From: JAUIJL01 sp965366625
GTDB lineage: Bacteria > Acidobacteriota > Thermoanaerobaculia > Multivoradales > J023
NCBI GenBank assembly: GCA_965366625.1
Contig: CBDUGP010000042.1
Coordinates: 1-64,000, forward strand
Direction: 5' to 3'
DNA: 64,000 bases
A model generated the notes under the pieces. That model was not told the DNA's origin, searched no databases, and was given only the letters and a program-made list of their open reading frames with translations. Every line of letters begins with the position of its first letter. The stretch's first letter is position 1. The position numbers and the translations under genes were made by a program. Shown one piece after another: positions 32,774 through 40,164 of the stretch.

Positions 32774-34243
32774 TCACTTGGAACGTACCCGGTGGACTCG
32801 CATGAGGTTGGTCAGGGGTCGTTTTTCGATCGGATCGCCCATCAAAATGATCACCGTATCTCCCGCCTTCGCCAAGTTCCGCTGAACCAACATCCGGTCC
32901 ACGGCTTCGACGACCTCGTCGTGATGGTTCACGGGGTGGTCCATCAGAACCGGATGTGCACCCCACACGAGCTGTACCCTGCGCGCCACCTCGATGTTGC
33001 GGCTGAACACGGTGATCGGTGTTGCCGGACGATAGCGGGCGATCATGCGGGCGGTAAATCCACCTTGGCTGAAAGCGACGATCTGACGCACGTTTAGGCC
33101 GTTACAGGCATGCACGGCCGCAGCGGTGACCACTTCGGGGATCTCCAGGTGCACGTCCTTGTTGGTGAGGTAGGGCTGCTCGGTTTTCAGAGGCACGAGA
33201 AATTCCGGGCGCTTCGAATCCAAGGCCAGCGCCTTTGGCCGTCGGAAGGTCTCCGCCTCATGAATGATGCCGGCCATGGTCTCAACCACTTCCACCGGAA
33301 ATTTCCCGGCTGCGGTCTCGCCCGAGAGCATCAAGGCGTCGGCGCCGTCGAAGACCGCGTTGGCCACGTCCGACGCCTCGGCGCGGCTGGGCCGGGGTTG
33401 GGTCATCATGGATTCGAGCATCTGGGTGGCTACGATCACGGGTTTGCCCCAGCGGCGCCCAGCGTTGATGATCTTCTTCTGCAGCACCGGGACCTGGTGG
33501 ATCGGAACTTCGACGCCCAGATCACCTCGCGCCACCATGACGGCGTCGGAAGAGCGTACGGTATTGACCAGATTCTCGATGACCTTGGCCCGTTCGAGCT
33601 TGGCCACCAATGGAATCAGGCCCTTATGCTCGGACATCACCGCCCGGATCGCGTCGAGATCCTCGGGACCGCCAACAAAGCTCACGGCGATGAAGTCGAC
33701 CTTTTCTCGAATGGCGAAAGCGATGTCGTCGCGATCCTTTTCGGAGATGGTGAAAGGCAGGTCGGTGTCCGGAAGATTGATGCCCTTGCGGGTCGAGACG
33801 TGACCGCCATGAACGACCTCGGCGTCGACCCTGCCTTCACTCTTTGCCAGCACCTTCAGCTCGAGCAACCCGTTGTCGATCAAGATGCGTTCGTTCATCT
33901 GCAAATGGTCGAGGAATTCGGCGTCCTCTACCGGTAGATCTACATCTCCTTCACCGAAGGTCACCTGTTGACCGGCCTCCAGCAGCCGCGGACCGTCCTC
34001 GACCGTGGCCAGTCGATAGCGGGGTCCCATCAGGTCGGCGATCACCGGCACGAAGCGCTCTAACTCGTCCGCCAGCCGTCTCACGGTTTTGATCACCTGT
34101 CGGTGGGATTCGTGATCGCCGTGGGAGAGGTTCAGGCGGACCACGTCGACGCCGGCTTTGAGAAGGCGTCGCAAAACCTCGTCCGAAGAGCTGGCGGGGC
34201 CGATAGTAGCGACGATTTTGGCTCGTTTGATCACGTGGGTCAC
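32774..34243 (-). CDS. pyk: Pyruvate kinase
   Basis: This enzyme converts phosphoenolpyruvate and ADP to pyruvate and ATP. Starting at GTG 34243, with AAGGA 9 bases upstream, it has 489 residues. It opens with KRAKIVATIGPASSS, contains VVRLNLSHGDHESH, the catalytic-Lys region LVAKLERAKVIEN, MVARGDLGVEVP, and ASDVANAVFDGADALMLSGETAAG. A C-terminal domain follows (VTAAAVHACNGLNVRQIVAFSQGGFTARMIARYRP). It lies convergent with the sulfatase-like gene. A longer frame to 34351 would begin with an unlikely Ser/Arg-rich leader. Confidence 0.95.
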   Translation of the reverse strand: MTHVIKRAKIVATIGPASSSDEVLRRLLKAGVDVVRLNLSHGDHESHRQVIKTVRRLADELERFVPVIADLMGPRYRLATVEDGPRLLEAGQQVTFGEGDVDLPVEDAEFLDHLQMNERILIDNGLLELKVLAKSEGRVDAEVVHGGHVSTRKGINLPDTDLPFTISEKDRDDIAFAIREKVDFIAVSFVGGPEDLDAIRAVMSEHKGLIPLVAKLERAKVIENLVNTVRSSDAVMVARGDLGVEVPIHQVPVLQKKIINAGRRWGKPVIVATQMLESMMTQPRPSRAEASDVANAVFDGADALMLSGETAAGKFPVEVVETMAGIIHEAETFRRPKALALDSKRPEFLVPLKTEQPYLTNKDVHLEIPEVVTAAAVHACNGLNVRQIVAFSQGGFTARMIARYRPATPITVFSRNIEVARRVQLVWGAHPVLMDHPVNHHDEVVEAVDRMLVQRNLAKAGDTVIILMGDPIEKRPLTNLMRVHRVRSK

Positions 34244-34338
34244 GCTGGCACGTCCTTGCGAAAAGAGGATAGAGGGGAATAATGGAGAGGTATCGAAAGC
34301 TCGAAGTGATGTTCGCCGCTGGTTTCCAGAGACAGAAA

Positions 34339-34364
34339 AGCGGAGAGGCAAGGGCCTCTCCGCT
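34339..34364 (-). terminator. Rho-independent terminator of the small lipoprotein gene
   Basis: Perfect 11-bp arms (AGCGGAGAGGC at 34339-34349 and its complement at 34354-34364) enclose AAGG. Read on the minus strand the hairpin is followed by TTTTCTGTC. It lies downstream of the lipoprotein gene at 34459 and upstream of pyk, insulating the two. Confidence 0.85.
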
Positions 34365-34458
34365 GCTGAGGGTCGGTGCGCTGAGGCCCCTTGCTCCCGA
34401 TGGGTTGGCTAGCCGGTGAAGCTTGGCTGCTCGACCGTGGACGCACTGCCCGCTGAGC

Positions 34459-34746
34459 CTATCCGTGGGAGTCGACTGGCGCCGGGGCTTCTTCTTCGGA
34501 CTCGCTGTAATCGTCGCCCGGGGCGTCGCCGCCGCTCGGCGTGGCCTCATCCTGGGGGGTTTCAGGACCTTGATCCGCCGGTGGAGTCGGGGAGTCGTCA
34601 CCCTGCGGGGCCGTAGCCTCCGAATCGGGTGCGTCACCAGGTCCGCTGTGACCATCGACGGCGCCGCCGCCGCCGCTGCAAGCGGGCAAGATTCCGGCAG
34701 CGAGCACTAAGAGCAAAAGGCACATCCAGCTGTTGAGCTTCTTCAT
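34459..34746 (-). CDS. Small acidic lipoprotein (95 aa)
   Basis: Residues 1-22 are a lipoprotein signal with the lipobox LPAC (Cys at about 23). The mature part is disordered and acidic: GGGG, then Pro/Asp/Glu/Ser/Thr-rich sequence with no fold. It should be a lipid-anchored surface or periplasmic peptide. A strong terminator follows it. No function can be assigned. Confidence 0.75.
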   Translation of the reverse strand: MKKLNSWMCLLLLVLAAGILPACSGGGGAVDGHSGPGDAPDSEATAPQGDDSPTPPADQGPETPQDEATPSGGDAPGDDYSESEEEAPAPVDSHG

Positions 34747-35067
34747 TCAAATCTCCAATCCAAGGGTAGGTTCTATTCCGAAGTTTCCCAGAAATTCCCA
34801 GTGTGGATCCCCACGGTAGATTCCAACTGTAGATTCCCACTGCAAATTCCGCATGGGGGAGCGCATCACAAATTAACGATTCAGTATCGGATACTAGCCC
34901 ATAGAAAGGGCCTGTCAAGATCCGGTAAAGCAGATAGCGTGCCACTCGTGGCCCAGGCCCTGTTTTAGGGCCGGCGTTGCGGCGTCCAAGCGGTTGTTCT
35001 AGGATCAAGGGCCCGTCTGAGCGCCGCCGGCGCCACCCCCGATTCGCAGCACCAGGGAGATTGCGGA
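34747..35067. other. Divergent intergenic region before ffh
   Basis: These 321 bp lie between the lipoprotein gene and ffh, transcribed apart. Close to the lipoprotein gene (about 34785-34855) is a degenerate repeat of the pattern TAGATTCCAACTG, TAGATTCCCACTG, CAAATTCCGCATG. A perfect palindrome AGTATCGGATACT lies at 34883-34895. No certain promoter boxes are visible. Confidence 0.4.
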
Positions 35068-36477
35068 ATGTTCGATGGCTTGCAGGATAAGTTGCAGGGT
35101 GTTTTTACCCGGCTGAAAGGCGAAGGAAAAGTCACCAAAGAGGTGCTCGACATCGCCTTGCGGGAAATTCGCCTCGCGTTGCTCGAAGCGGACGTCAATG
35201 TGCGCGTGGTGCGGACTTTTGTCGGACGCATTCGCGAGCGCGCAGAAGGTGAAGCCGTCCTGGCGAGCCTGACCCCGGCCCAGCAGGTGATCAAGATCGT
35301 CCGCGACGAGCTTCTGGAACTGCTGGGTGAGCCCGGAGCGGACCTGAGCTTCAAGAGCACTCCGTCGGTCACGATGATGTGCGGTCTCCAGGGTTCAGGA
35401 AAAACCACGACCTCGGGCAAGCTGGCGTTGCGCTTGAAGAAAGCGGGCCGTCAGCCGTTGCTGGTGGCAGCCGATCTGCAGCGCGCAGCCGCCGTCGAGC
35501 AGCTCCGGCAGGTGGGTGAGCAAATCGACGTTTCGGTGATGACACCGGAGCCCGGTGAGGACGTCTTGGGGGTCGCGCGCCGCTGTGTGAAATACGCGCG
35601 CGAGCGCGGTCACGATGTGGTGATCGTCGATTCGGCCGGCCGTCTACACGTTGACGAGCAGCTGATGGGCGAGCTCAAGCAGGTGGTCGAAATCTTGAGC
35701 CCCGACGAGGTCCTCTTCGTCGCCGATGCCATGACCGGTCAGGACGCGGTCAAGAGCGCCCAAGAATTCAGTCGCATCCTCGACCTGACGGGTGTAGTGC
35801 TGACCAAGATGGACGGTGACTCGAGGGGCGGCGCGGCGCTGTCGATTCGCACCGTGGTGCAGAAACCGATCCGATTCGTCGGCACCGGTGAAAAGCTGGA
35901 AGATATTTCTCTCTTCCACCCGGACCGTATGACCTCGCGTATCCTCGGCATGGGCGACGTCCTGTCGTTGATCGAAAAAGCGGAGCAAGGTCTCGATCAG
36001 GATGAGACCGAGCGTCTGGCCAAACGCTTTGTGTCCAAGGATTTCACCCTCGAGGATTTGAGGGACCAGCTGCGTCAGATTCAACGTCTCGGCCCCCTTT
36101 CCCAGATTCTCGAGCTGATGCCGAAAGTCGGGCCGTTCAAAGGTTTGGCCGGCGCCCAGGTGGATGAAAAGGAACTCCGTCGGGTTGAGGCGATGATCAA
36201 CTCCATGACCCCGCAAGAGCGTCGCAAGCCGGCGATCCTCAACGCCAAGCGAAAGAAGCGAGTGGCCAGGGGCTCCGGCACCCGCGTCCAAGACATCAAC
36301 AGATTGCTCAAGCAATACCAGACCATGCGCAAGATGATGAAGGGGGCCCAGGGCAAATTCCTGCGTCGCGCTCTCAAAGGGGGCATGGGCGGTGGGGCCC
36401 CGAAGGGCGGATTCGGCGGACTGGGCGGGCCCGGCGGCGGTTCGTTGGGAGGTCCGTTCGGCGGTCTGGGCTTTTGA
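35068..36477 (+). CDS. ffh: Signal recognition particle GTPase
   Basis: This is the SRP54 subunit that targets nascent membrane and secreted proteins to FtsY and SecYEG. The N domain (residues 1-90) is followed by the G domain with GLQGSGKTTTSGKLA near 107, DSAGRLHVDEQLM near 190 and TKMDGDSRGGAAL near 248. The Met-rich M domain carries MTPQERRKPAILNAKRKKRVARGSG and LKQYQTMRKMMK. The last 35 residues are an unusually Gly-rich tail (GGMGGGAPKGGFGGLGG and so on). It leads the conserved ffh-rpsP-khpA-rimM-trmD-rplS-rnhB cluster, though a likely terminator separates it from rpsP. Confidence 0.97.
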   Translation: MFDGLQDKLQGVFTRLKGEGKVTKEVLDIALREIRLALLEADVNVRVVRTFVGRIRERAEGEAVLASLTPAQQVIKIVRDELLELLGEPGADLSFKSTPSVTMMCGLQGSGKTTTSGKLALRLKKAGRQPLLVAADLQRAAAVEQLRQVGEQIDVSVMTPEPGEDVLGVARRCVKYARERGHDVVIVDSAGRLHVDEQLMGELKQVVEILSPDEVLFVADAMTGQDAVKSAQEFSRILDLTGVVLTKMDGDSRGGAALSIRTVVQKPIRFVGTGEKLEDISLFHPDRMTSRILGMGDVLSLIEKAEQGLDQDETERLAKRFVSKDFTLEDLRDQLRQIQRLGPLSQILELMPKVGPFKGLAGAQVDEKELRRVEAMINSMTPQERRKPAILNAKRKKRVARGSGTRVQDINRLLKQYQTMRKMMKGAQGKFLRRALKGGMGGGAPKGGFGGLGGPGGGSLGGPFGGLGF

Positions 36478-36561
36478 CCCCGGGGGCCACCGGTTCCCGG
36501 CATTAGAATTCCGCTCAAATCTCTAGCCAACACTAAACCTTCCTGGTACCATCGGCGGCTC

Positions 36562-36587
36562 GGTGCGCCCCGCACCCTAGGTTTTTT
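36562..36587 (+). terminator. Probable terminator after ffh
   Basis: GGTGCG (36562-36567) and CGCACC (36571-36576) form a 6-bp hairpin with a 3-base loop, followed 5 bases later by TTTTTT (36582-36587). It lies 85 bases past the ffh stop and before rpsP. The gap between stem and T-tract makes its strength uncertain. Confidence 0.5.
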
Positions 36588-36720
36588 GCGCCCTGGCGTC
36601 ACGAGCCAGGCCCCACACCGCATTCTCGCGACAGCATTCGTGCCTTAGCCCTAAGGGTTTGAGGGCATGATCCGATAGAGAACGCATCGTTCCGAAGATA
36701 GATCGATTGGAGGATTCGAC

Positions 36721-37221
36721 ATGTTGAAGATTCGGCTCCGCCGTATGGGCAGCCGGCACCGTCCTTTCTACCGCGTGGTGGTTTCGGACTCTCGCCGCAC
36801 TCCGCTCGCCACGGCATTGGATGAGCTCGGCTACTACGACCCGCGGCATTCGCCCTCGGTGTTCAAGGTAGATCTGGACAAGGTGGACCACTGGATTTCC
36901 AAGGGCGCGCAGCCCTCGGAGACCCTGAACAAATTGGTACGAAAGGCCCGCAAGGGTGCTTTCACTGACGACGCGCCGGCCGGCGACGCAGCCGAGGCGC
37001 CCGTCGAGAAGAAGGCTGAGAAGCCTGAGAAGGCCGATAAAAAGGCCGATAAGGCTGAGAAGAAGGCCGAGAAGCCTGAGAAAGCGGCAGCGACTGAAGT
37101 GAAAAAGGCAGAGGTGAAAGCCGAGGCCAAGGCCAAGGCAACACCGGCCGCCGAGGAAGCACCCGCTGCTGAAGCCGAGAAGGCTGAAGACGATAACGCT
37201 AAAGACAAAGGCGAGGCTTGA
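36721..37221 (+). CDS. rpsP: 30S ribosomal protein S16 with long Lys/Glu/Ala tail
   Basis: Residues 1-80 are a normal S16 (LKIRLRRMGSRHRPFYRVVVSDSR, LGYYDPRHSP, DKVDHWISKGAQPSETL). Residues about 85-166 are an extension made almost only of Lys, Glu, Ala, Pro and Asp, with repeated EKPEKADKKADKAEKK-type units. S16 is usually 80-100 residues, so the tail about doubles it. The ATG follows TTGGAGGA. The stop shares a base with the start of the KH protein (TGATG). The tail should be solvent-exposed and disordered; its use is unknown. Confidence 0.95.
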   Translation: MLKIRLRRMGSRHRPFYRVVVSDSRRTPLATALDELGYYDPRHSPSVFKVDLDKVDHWISKGAQPSETLNKLVRKARKGAFTDDAPAGDAAEAPVEKKAEKPEKADKKADKAEKKAEKPEKAAATEVKKAEVKAEAKAKATPAAEEAPAAEAEKAEDDNAKDKGEA

Positions 37222-37493
37222 TGACCAACGACGAGGGGCACGAAGAGGTTCCAGAGCTCGGCGAAGCCCTGGCCCAGCTGATCGGGATGCTCTTGGACTC
37301 TCCGGACGATCTGGAGCTGGCCGAAGAGATTGACCGAGGCGGTGATCGAACCTATAAGGTGCACGTAGATCCCGACGATCTCGGCAAGCTGATCGGGCGA
37401 CAAGGCCGGACAGCTCGTTCTTTGCGGTCGTTTCTGGAAGCCCGCGGCACTTTGGACGGTCAGCGATATGCCCTCGAGATCCGCGAGCGGTGA
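37221..37493 (+). CDS. khpA: KH-domain RNA-binding protein KhpA
   Basis: This 90-residue protein starts at ATG 37221, overlapping the rpsP stop. The KH core shows LGKLIGRQGRTARSLRSFLEA with the GxxG loop GRQG. The N-terminal half supplies the strand DRTYKVHVDPDD. KhpA binds RNA, often with KhpB, and is usually encoded between rpsP and rimM, as here. An acidic N-terminal leader of about 15 residues is extra. Confidence 0.93.
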   Translation: MTNDEGHEEVPELGEALAQLIGMLLDSPDDLELAEEIDRGGDRTYKVHVDPDDLGKLIGRQGRTARSLRSFLEARGTLDGQRYALEIRER

Positions 37494-37587
37494 TCGAACT
37501 CACCGGTCGACCCTGAAAGAGCCGCGCCCCGGGCGTGGACAGAGTCGTCGGAGCAGCGCGGAATCCTCCCGGGAGGACCGCGTTGCA

Positions 37588-38094
37588 GTGGGCAGGATTC
37601 TTCGTCCGCACGGTATCCGGGGTGAGCTGAAGGTCGAGATTTGGAGCGACGTTGAAGGTCGCTTCGAGGTCGGCGCAGAGTTGTATCTCAACGTTCAAGG
37701 ACGCAGCCGTCGGGTCAAGCTGGAGCAAATTCGACCCGAACGGGGAAACCTCCTGGTGAGGTTGCCCGGGATCGATTCCAGGGACCTCGCCGAAGAGTTG
37801 CGGGGTGGCCAATTCGAGGTGGACGCCTCGGATGTGCCAGAGCCTCCCGAAGGTTTCTACTACCACCACCAATTGGTGGGTTGTGTCTGCCACGACGAGC
37901 GCGCCGGTTTGCTCGGAGAGGTCGCGGAGGTGGTCGAAGACGGAGGCGGTATCTTGCTCCGGGTCGAGAAGGAAGGGCGGTCGGTTCTGATTCCTTTCGT
38001 CGACGCCTTTTTGGCCGAAGTAGACGTGGCAGCCCAACGCATCGATACCCGGTTGCCCGAAGGACTGATCGCCGTATGCACATCGAAGTCCTGA
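37588..38094 (+). CDS. rimM: Ribosome maturation factor RimM
   Basis: RimM helps assemble the 30S head around S19. I chose the GTG at 37588 because GGGAGG lies 11 bases before it and the resulting 168 residues begin at the conserved VGRILRPHGIRGELKVE motif. A start at 37468 would add 40 Arg/Ser-rich residues overlapping khpA. The N-terminal beta barrel is followed by the PRC-barrel half (GFYYHHQLVGCVCHDE, GILLRVEKEGRSVLIPFV). Its end overlaps trmD by 19 bases. Confidence 0.92.
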   Translation: MGRILRPHGIRGELKVEIWSDVEGRFEVGAELYLNVQGRSRRVKLEQIRPERGNLLVRLPGIDSRDLAEELRGGQFEVDASDVPEPPEGFYYHHQLVGCVCHDERAGLLGEVAEVVEDGGGILLRVEKEGRSVLIPFVDAFLAEVDVAAQRIDTRLPEGLIAVCTSKS

Positions 38095-38849
38095 CCATCT
38101 TTCCAGAGCTTTTTGAGCCGTTCTTTTCGACCAGCTTAATCGGCCGAGCGGTGGGAGACGGTCTGCTGAAAGTGGGTGTGCACGATCTTCGCTCGTTCAC
38201 CGAGGACCGTCATCGCAGCGTCGACGACGAACCGTACGGTGGAGGCGGGGGCATGGTGATGACGGCGCCCCCCTGGATCCAAGGGACGCGTGAGTTGGCG
38301 GAAGGTTTCGAAGGTCAGGCGCCTTGGCGGGTCTTGATGTCACCCCAAGGGCGTCGACTGAACGAGCAGAAGGTGCGCGAACTCTCCCGTCGCCAGAATC
38401 TGCTGCTGCTTTGCCCGCGATACGAGGGACCGGACGAACGGGTTCTCGACGCGGTGGTTGACGAAGAGATTTCGATCGGTGATTTCGTGCTTTCGGGTGG
38501 AGAGCTGCCGGCCATGGTCCTGATCGAAGCCGTCTCTCGGCAGATTCCGGGAGTGGTCGGACTGGGAGACTCGGTGGAGAGGGACAGCTTTCGCAACGGC
38601 CTTTTGGACTTTCCTCACTTCACCCGTCCGAGGGTGGTGGAAGACATGGAGGTTCCGGAGGTTCTGCTGTCGGGAAACCATGCTCACATCGAAGCATGGC
38701 GGCGAAAGAAGTCTTTGGAAACGACGCTGTTGAAGCGCCCGGATCTGTTGGCCGAGGCGGATCTCTCCGACGACGAAAGAAGAGCTTTGTCGGTAATGGC
38801 GGAGCGGCTCGGGGTCGACTATCCCGCGGGCTTGCAACACCACGAGTAG
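38076..38849 (+). CDS. trmD: tRNA (guanine-37-N1)-methyltransferase
   Basis: TrmD methylates G37 of tRNAs that read CNN codons, using S-adenosylmethionine, and prevents +1 frameshifts. The 257-residue SPOUT protein begins MHIEVLTIFPELF and has DEPYGGGGGMVMT near 50-62, LLLCPRYEGPDERV, and the trefoil-knot loop ISIGDFVLSGGELPAM. The C-terminal helical domain contains GNHAHIEAWRRKKSLE. The ATG at 38076 overlaps the rimM end. Confidence 0.97.
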   Translation: MHIEVLTIFPELFEPFFSTSLIGRAVGDGLLKVGVHDLRSFTEDRHRSVDDEPYGGGGGMVMTAPPWIQGTRELAEGFEGQAPWRVLMSPQGRRLNEQKVRELSRRQNLLLLCPRYEGPDERVLDAVVDEEISIGDFVLSGGELPAMVLIEAVSRQIPGVVGLGDSVERDSFRNGLLDFPHFTRPRVVEDMEVPEVLLSGNHAHIEAWRRKKSLETTLLKRPDLLAEADLSDDERRALSVMAERLGVDYPAGLQHHE

Positions 38850-38863
38850 TTACCAATAATTAA

Positions 38864-38888
38864 GGGGCCTGTTCCAACATCGGGCCCC
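38864..38888 (+). promoter_or_regulatory. Hairpin in the trmD-rplS leader
   Basis: GGGGCC (38864-38869) and GGCCCC (38883-38888) can pair across a 13-base loop in the 96-bp gap before rplS. There is no T-tract, so it is more likely a leader or attenuator structure than a terminator. It may serve L19-linked control, which is speculative. Confidence 0.35.
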
Positions 38889-38945
38889 AAGGCAGACAGG
38901 AGCGACGCGGGTTTAGACCTCGACGTCGCCCGAAGGAAGAATGCG

Positions 38946-39293
38946 ATGAGCGTACTAATGAATGTCGAGCGTCCCTACCTCAAGGACGAAGTGCCCGAGT
39001 TCCGGGCGGGCGACACCGTCAAGGTCCACGTGCGAGTGCTCGAGGGCAAGAAAGAGCGGATCCAGATCTACCAAGGAGTGGTGATCGCTCGCAAGGGAGG
39101 CGGTACCCGCGAGACCTTCACGGTCCGCAAAATGTCGGGCAGCATTGGCGTCGAGCGTGTTTTCCCGCTCCATTCGCCGGTGATCGACAAACTCGAAGTG
39201 GTCCGTCGCGGTAAAGTAAGGCGTGCGAAGCTTTACTACCTCCGCGAGTTGCGCGGCAAAGCGGCTCGGATCGAAGAGCGGCGCGACAAATAA
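38946..39293 (+). CDS. rplS: 50S ribosomal protein L19
   Basis: This 115-residue protein at the 30S-50S interface shows all L19 blocks: PEFRAGDTVKVHVRVLEGKKERIQIYQGVVIARKG split over 14-48, TFTVRKMSGSIGVERVFPLHSP, and KLEVVRRGKVRRAKLYYLRELRGKAARI. An in-frame ATG at 38961 is a second possible start (MNVERPYL); the first gives a normal length. Confidence 0.97.
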   Translation: MSVLMNVERPYLKDEVPEFRAGDTVKVHVRVLEGKKERIQIYQGVVIARKGGGTRETFTVRKMSGSIGVERVFPLHSPVIDKLEVVRRGKVRRAKLYYLRELRGKAARIEERRDK

Positions 39294-39420
39294 CAGTCGA
39301 GCCGAGCGTCCGGGAGGCCCCCGGATCGCCGGGCTCGACGCTGTCCGCTCGGCGGGCAGGAGCACGTTAGGTGGCGGTATCGTCCGACTATCGCGTGCTC
39401 GGTCAACGGTGGGAGATGGC

Positions 39421-40164
39421 TTGACGACTATGGGCCAGGTCTTCGCCGAAGCGTATCGGCTTCGGCTAATGCGGGGTCTCGAAAACCTCTTGGGAGACTC
39501 CGGCATCCACAAGATCGCGGGCGTCGACGAGGCTGGGCGGGGCTGTTTGGCCGGCCCGGTCGTCGCTGGGGCCGTGGTCGTGGAACCCGGTAAGCTCGTG
39601 CCCGGAGTCGACGACAGCAAGGCCCTCTCCAGCGACCGGCGTGCTCGCCTTGCCGATGCCATCCGTTCGGCCCATCCCATTTCCGCGGTGGTCGCCATCT
39701 CGCCCGACATCATCGACCGCATCAATATTCTCGAAGCCACCCGGCTGGCCATGGCCCGCGCCGTGGTCGGGTTGGCTGAGCTGCCAGAGTTCGTGCTGGT
39801 GGATGCGGTTCGGTTTGATTGCGAGATCCCGTGCTTGTCCGTCATCCGCGGGGATCAGATCAGCTATGCTGTGGCTTGCGCGTCGATCCTGGCAAAGGTC
39901 GAGCGAGATCGGCTGATGACCGAGCTGGATCGCTCCTTCCCCCAATACGATTTCGCCGGCAACAAGGGTTACGGCTCCGCCGCCCACCGCCTTGCTTTGG
40001 TCGACTACGGACCTTGTGAGGCCCATCGATTGACCTTCCGCTCGGTCTTGCCGAGGCTCGACAAGCCAAAGGGCTCCGGCCGCCGCAAGCCCCGATCCAG
40101 TCGGGCCGAGGTCTCTCGTCGCGCTCCGAATGTCCGTGTTTCTAGATCGACGGGGGGACTCTGA
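39421..40164 (+). CDS. rnhB: Ribonuclease HII
   Basis: RNase HII removes RNA primers and misinserted ribonucleotides. The sequence shows GIHKIAGVDEAGRGCLAGPVVAGAVV with the DEAGRG catalytic box, VDDSKALSSDRR, and later CASILAKVERDRLM and FAGNKGYGSAAH. I chose TTG 39421 because GGGAG sits 5 bases before it. The ATG at 39430 is the alternative, 14 bases from the same site. A frame from 39223 would overlap rplS and is unlikely. The C-terminal 25 residues are an Arg/Ser-rich extension. The next gene starts in its stop (TGATG). Confidence 0.92.
   Translation: MTTMGQVFAEAYRLRLMRGLENLLGDSGIHKIAGVDEAGRGCLAGPVVAGAVVVEPGKLVPGVDDSKALSSDRRARLADAIRSAHPISAVVAISPDIIDRINILEATRLAMARAVVGLAELPEFVLVDAVRFDCEIPCLSVIRGDQISYAVACASILAKVERDRLMTELDRSFPQYDFAGNKGYGSAAHRLALVDYGPCEAHRLTFRSVLPRLDKPKGSGRRKPRSSRAEVSRRAPNVRVSRSTGGL

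Noticed and set aside
36577..38037. 486-codon minus-strand frame across rpsP, khpA and rimM
   Set aside because: It opposes three conserved translation genes and spans their junctions.
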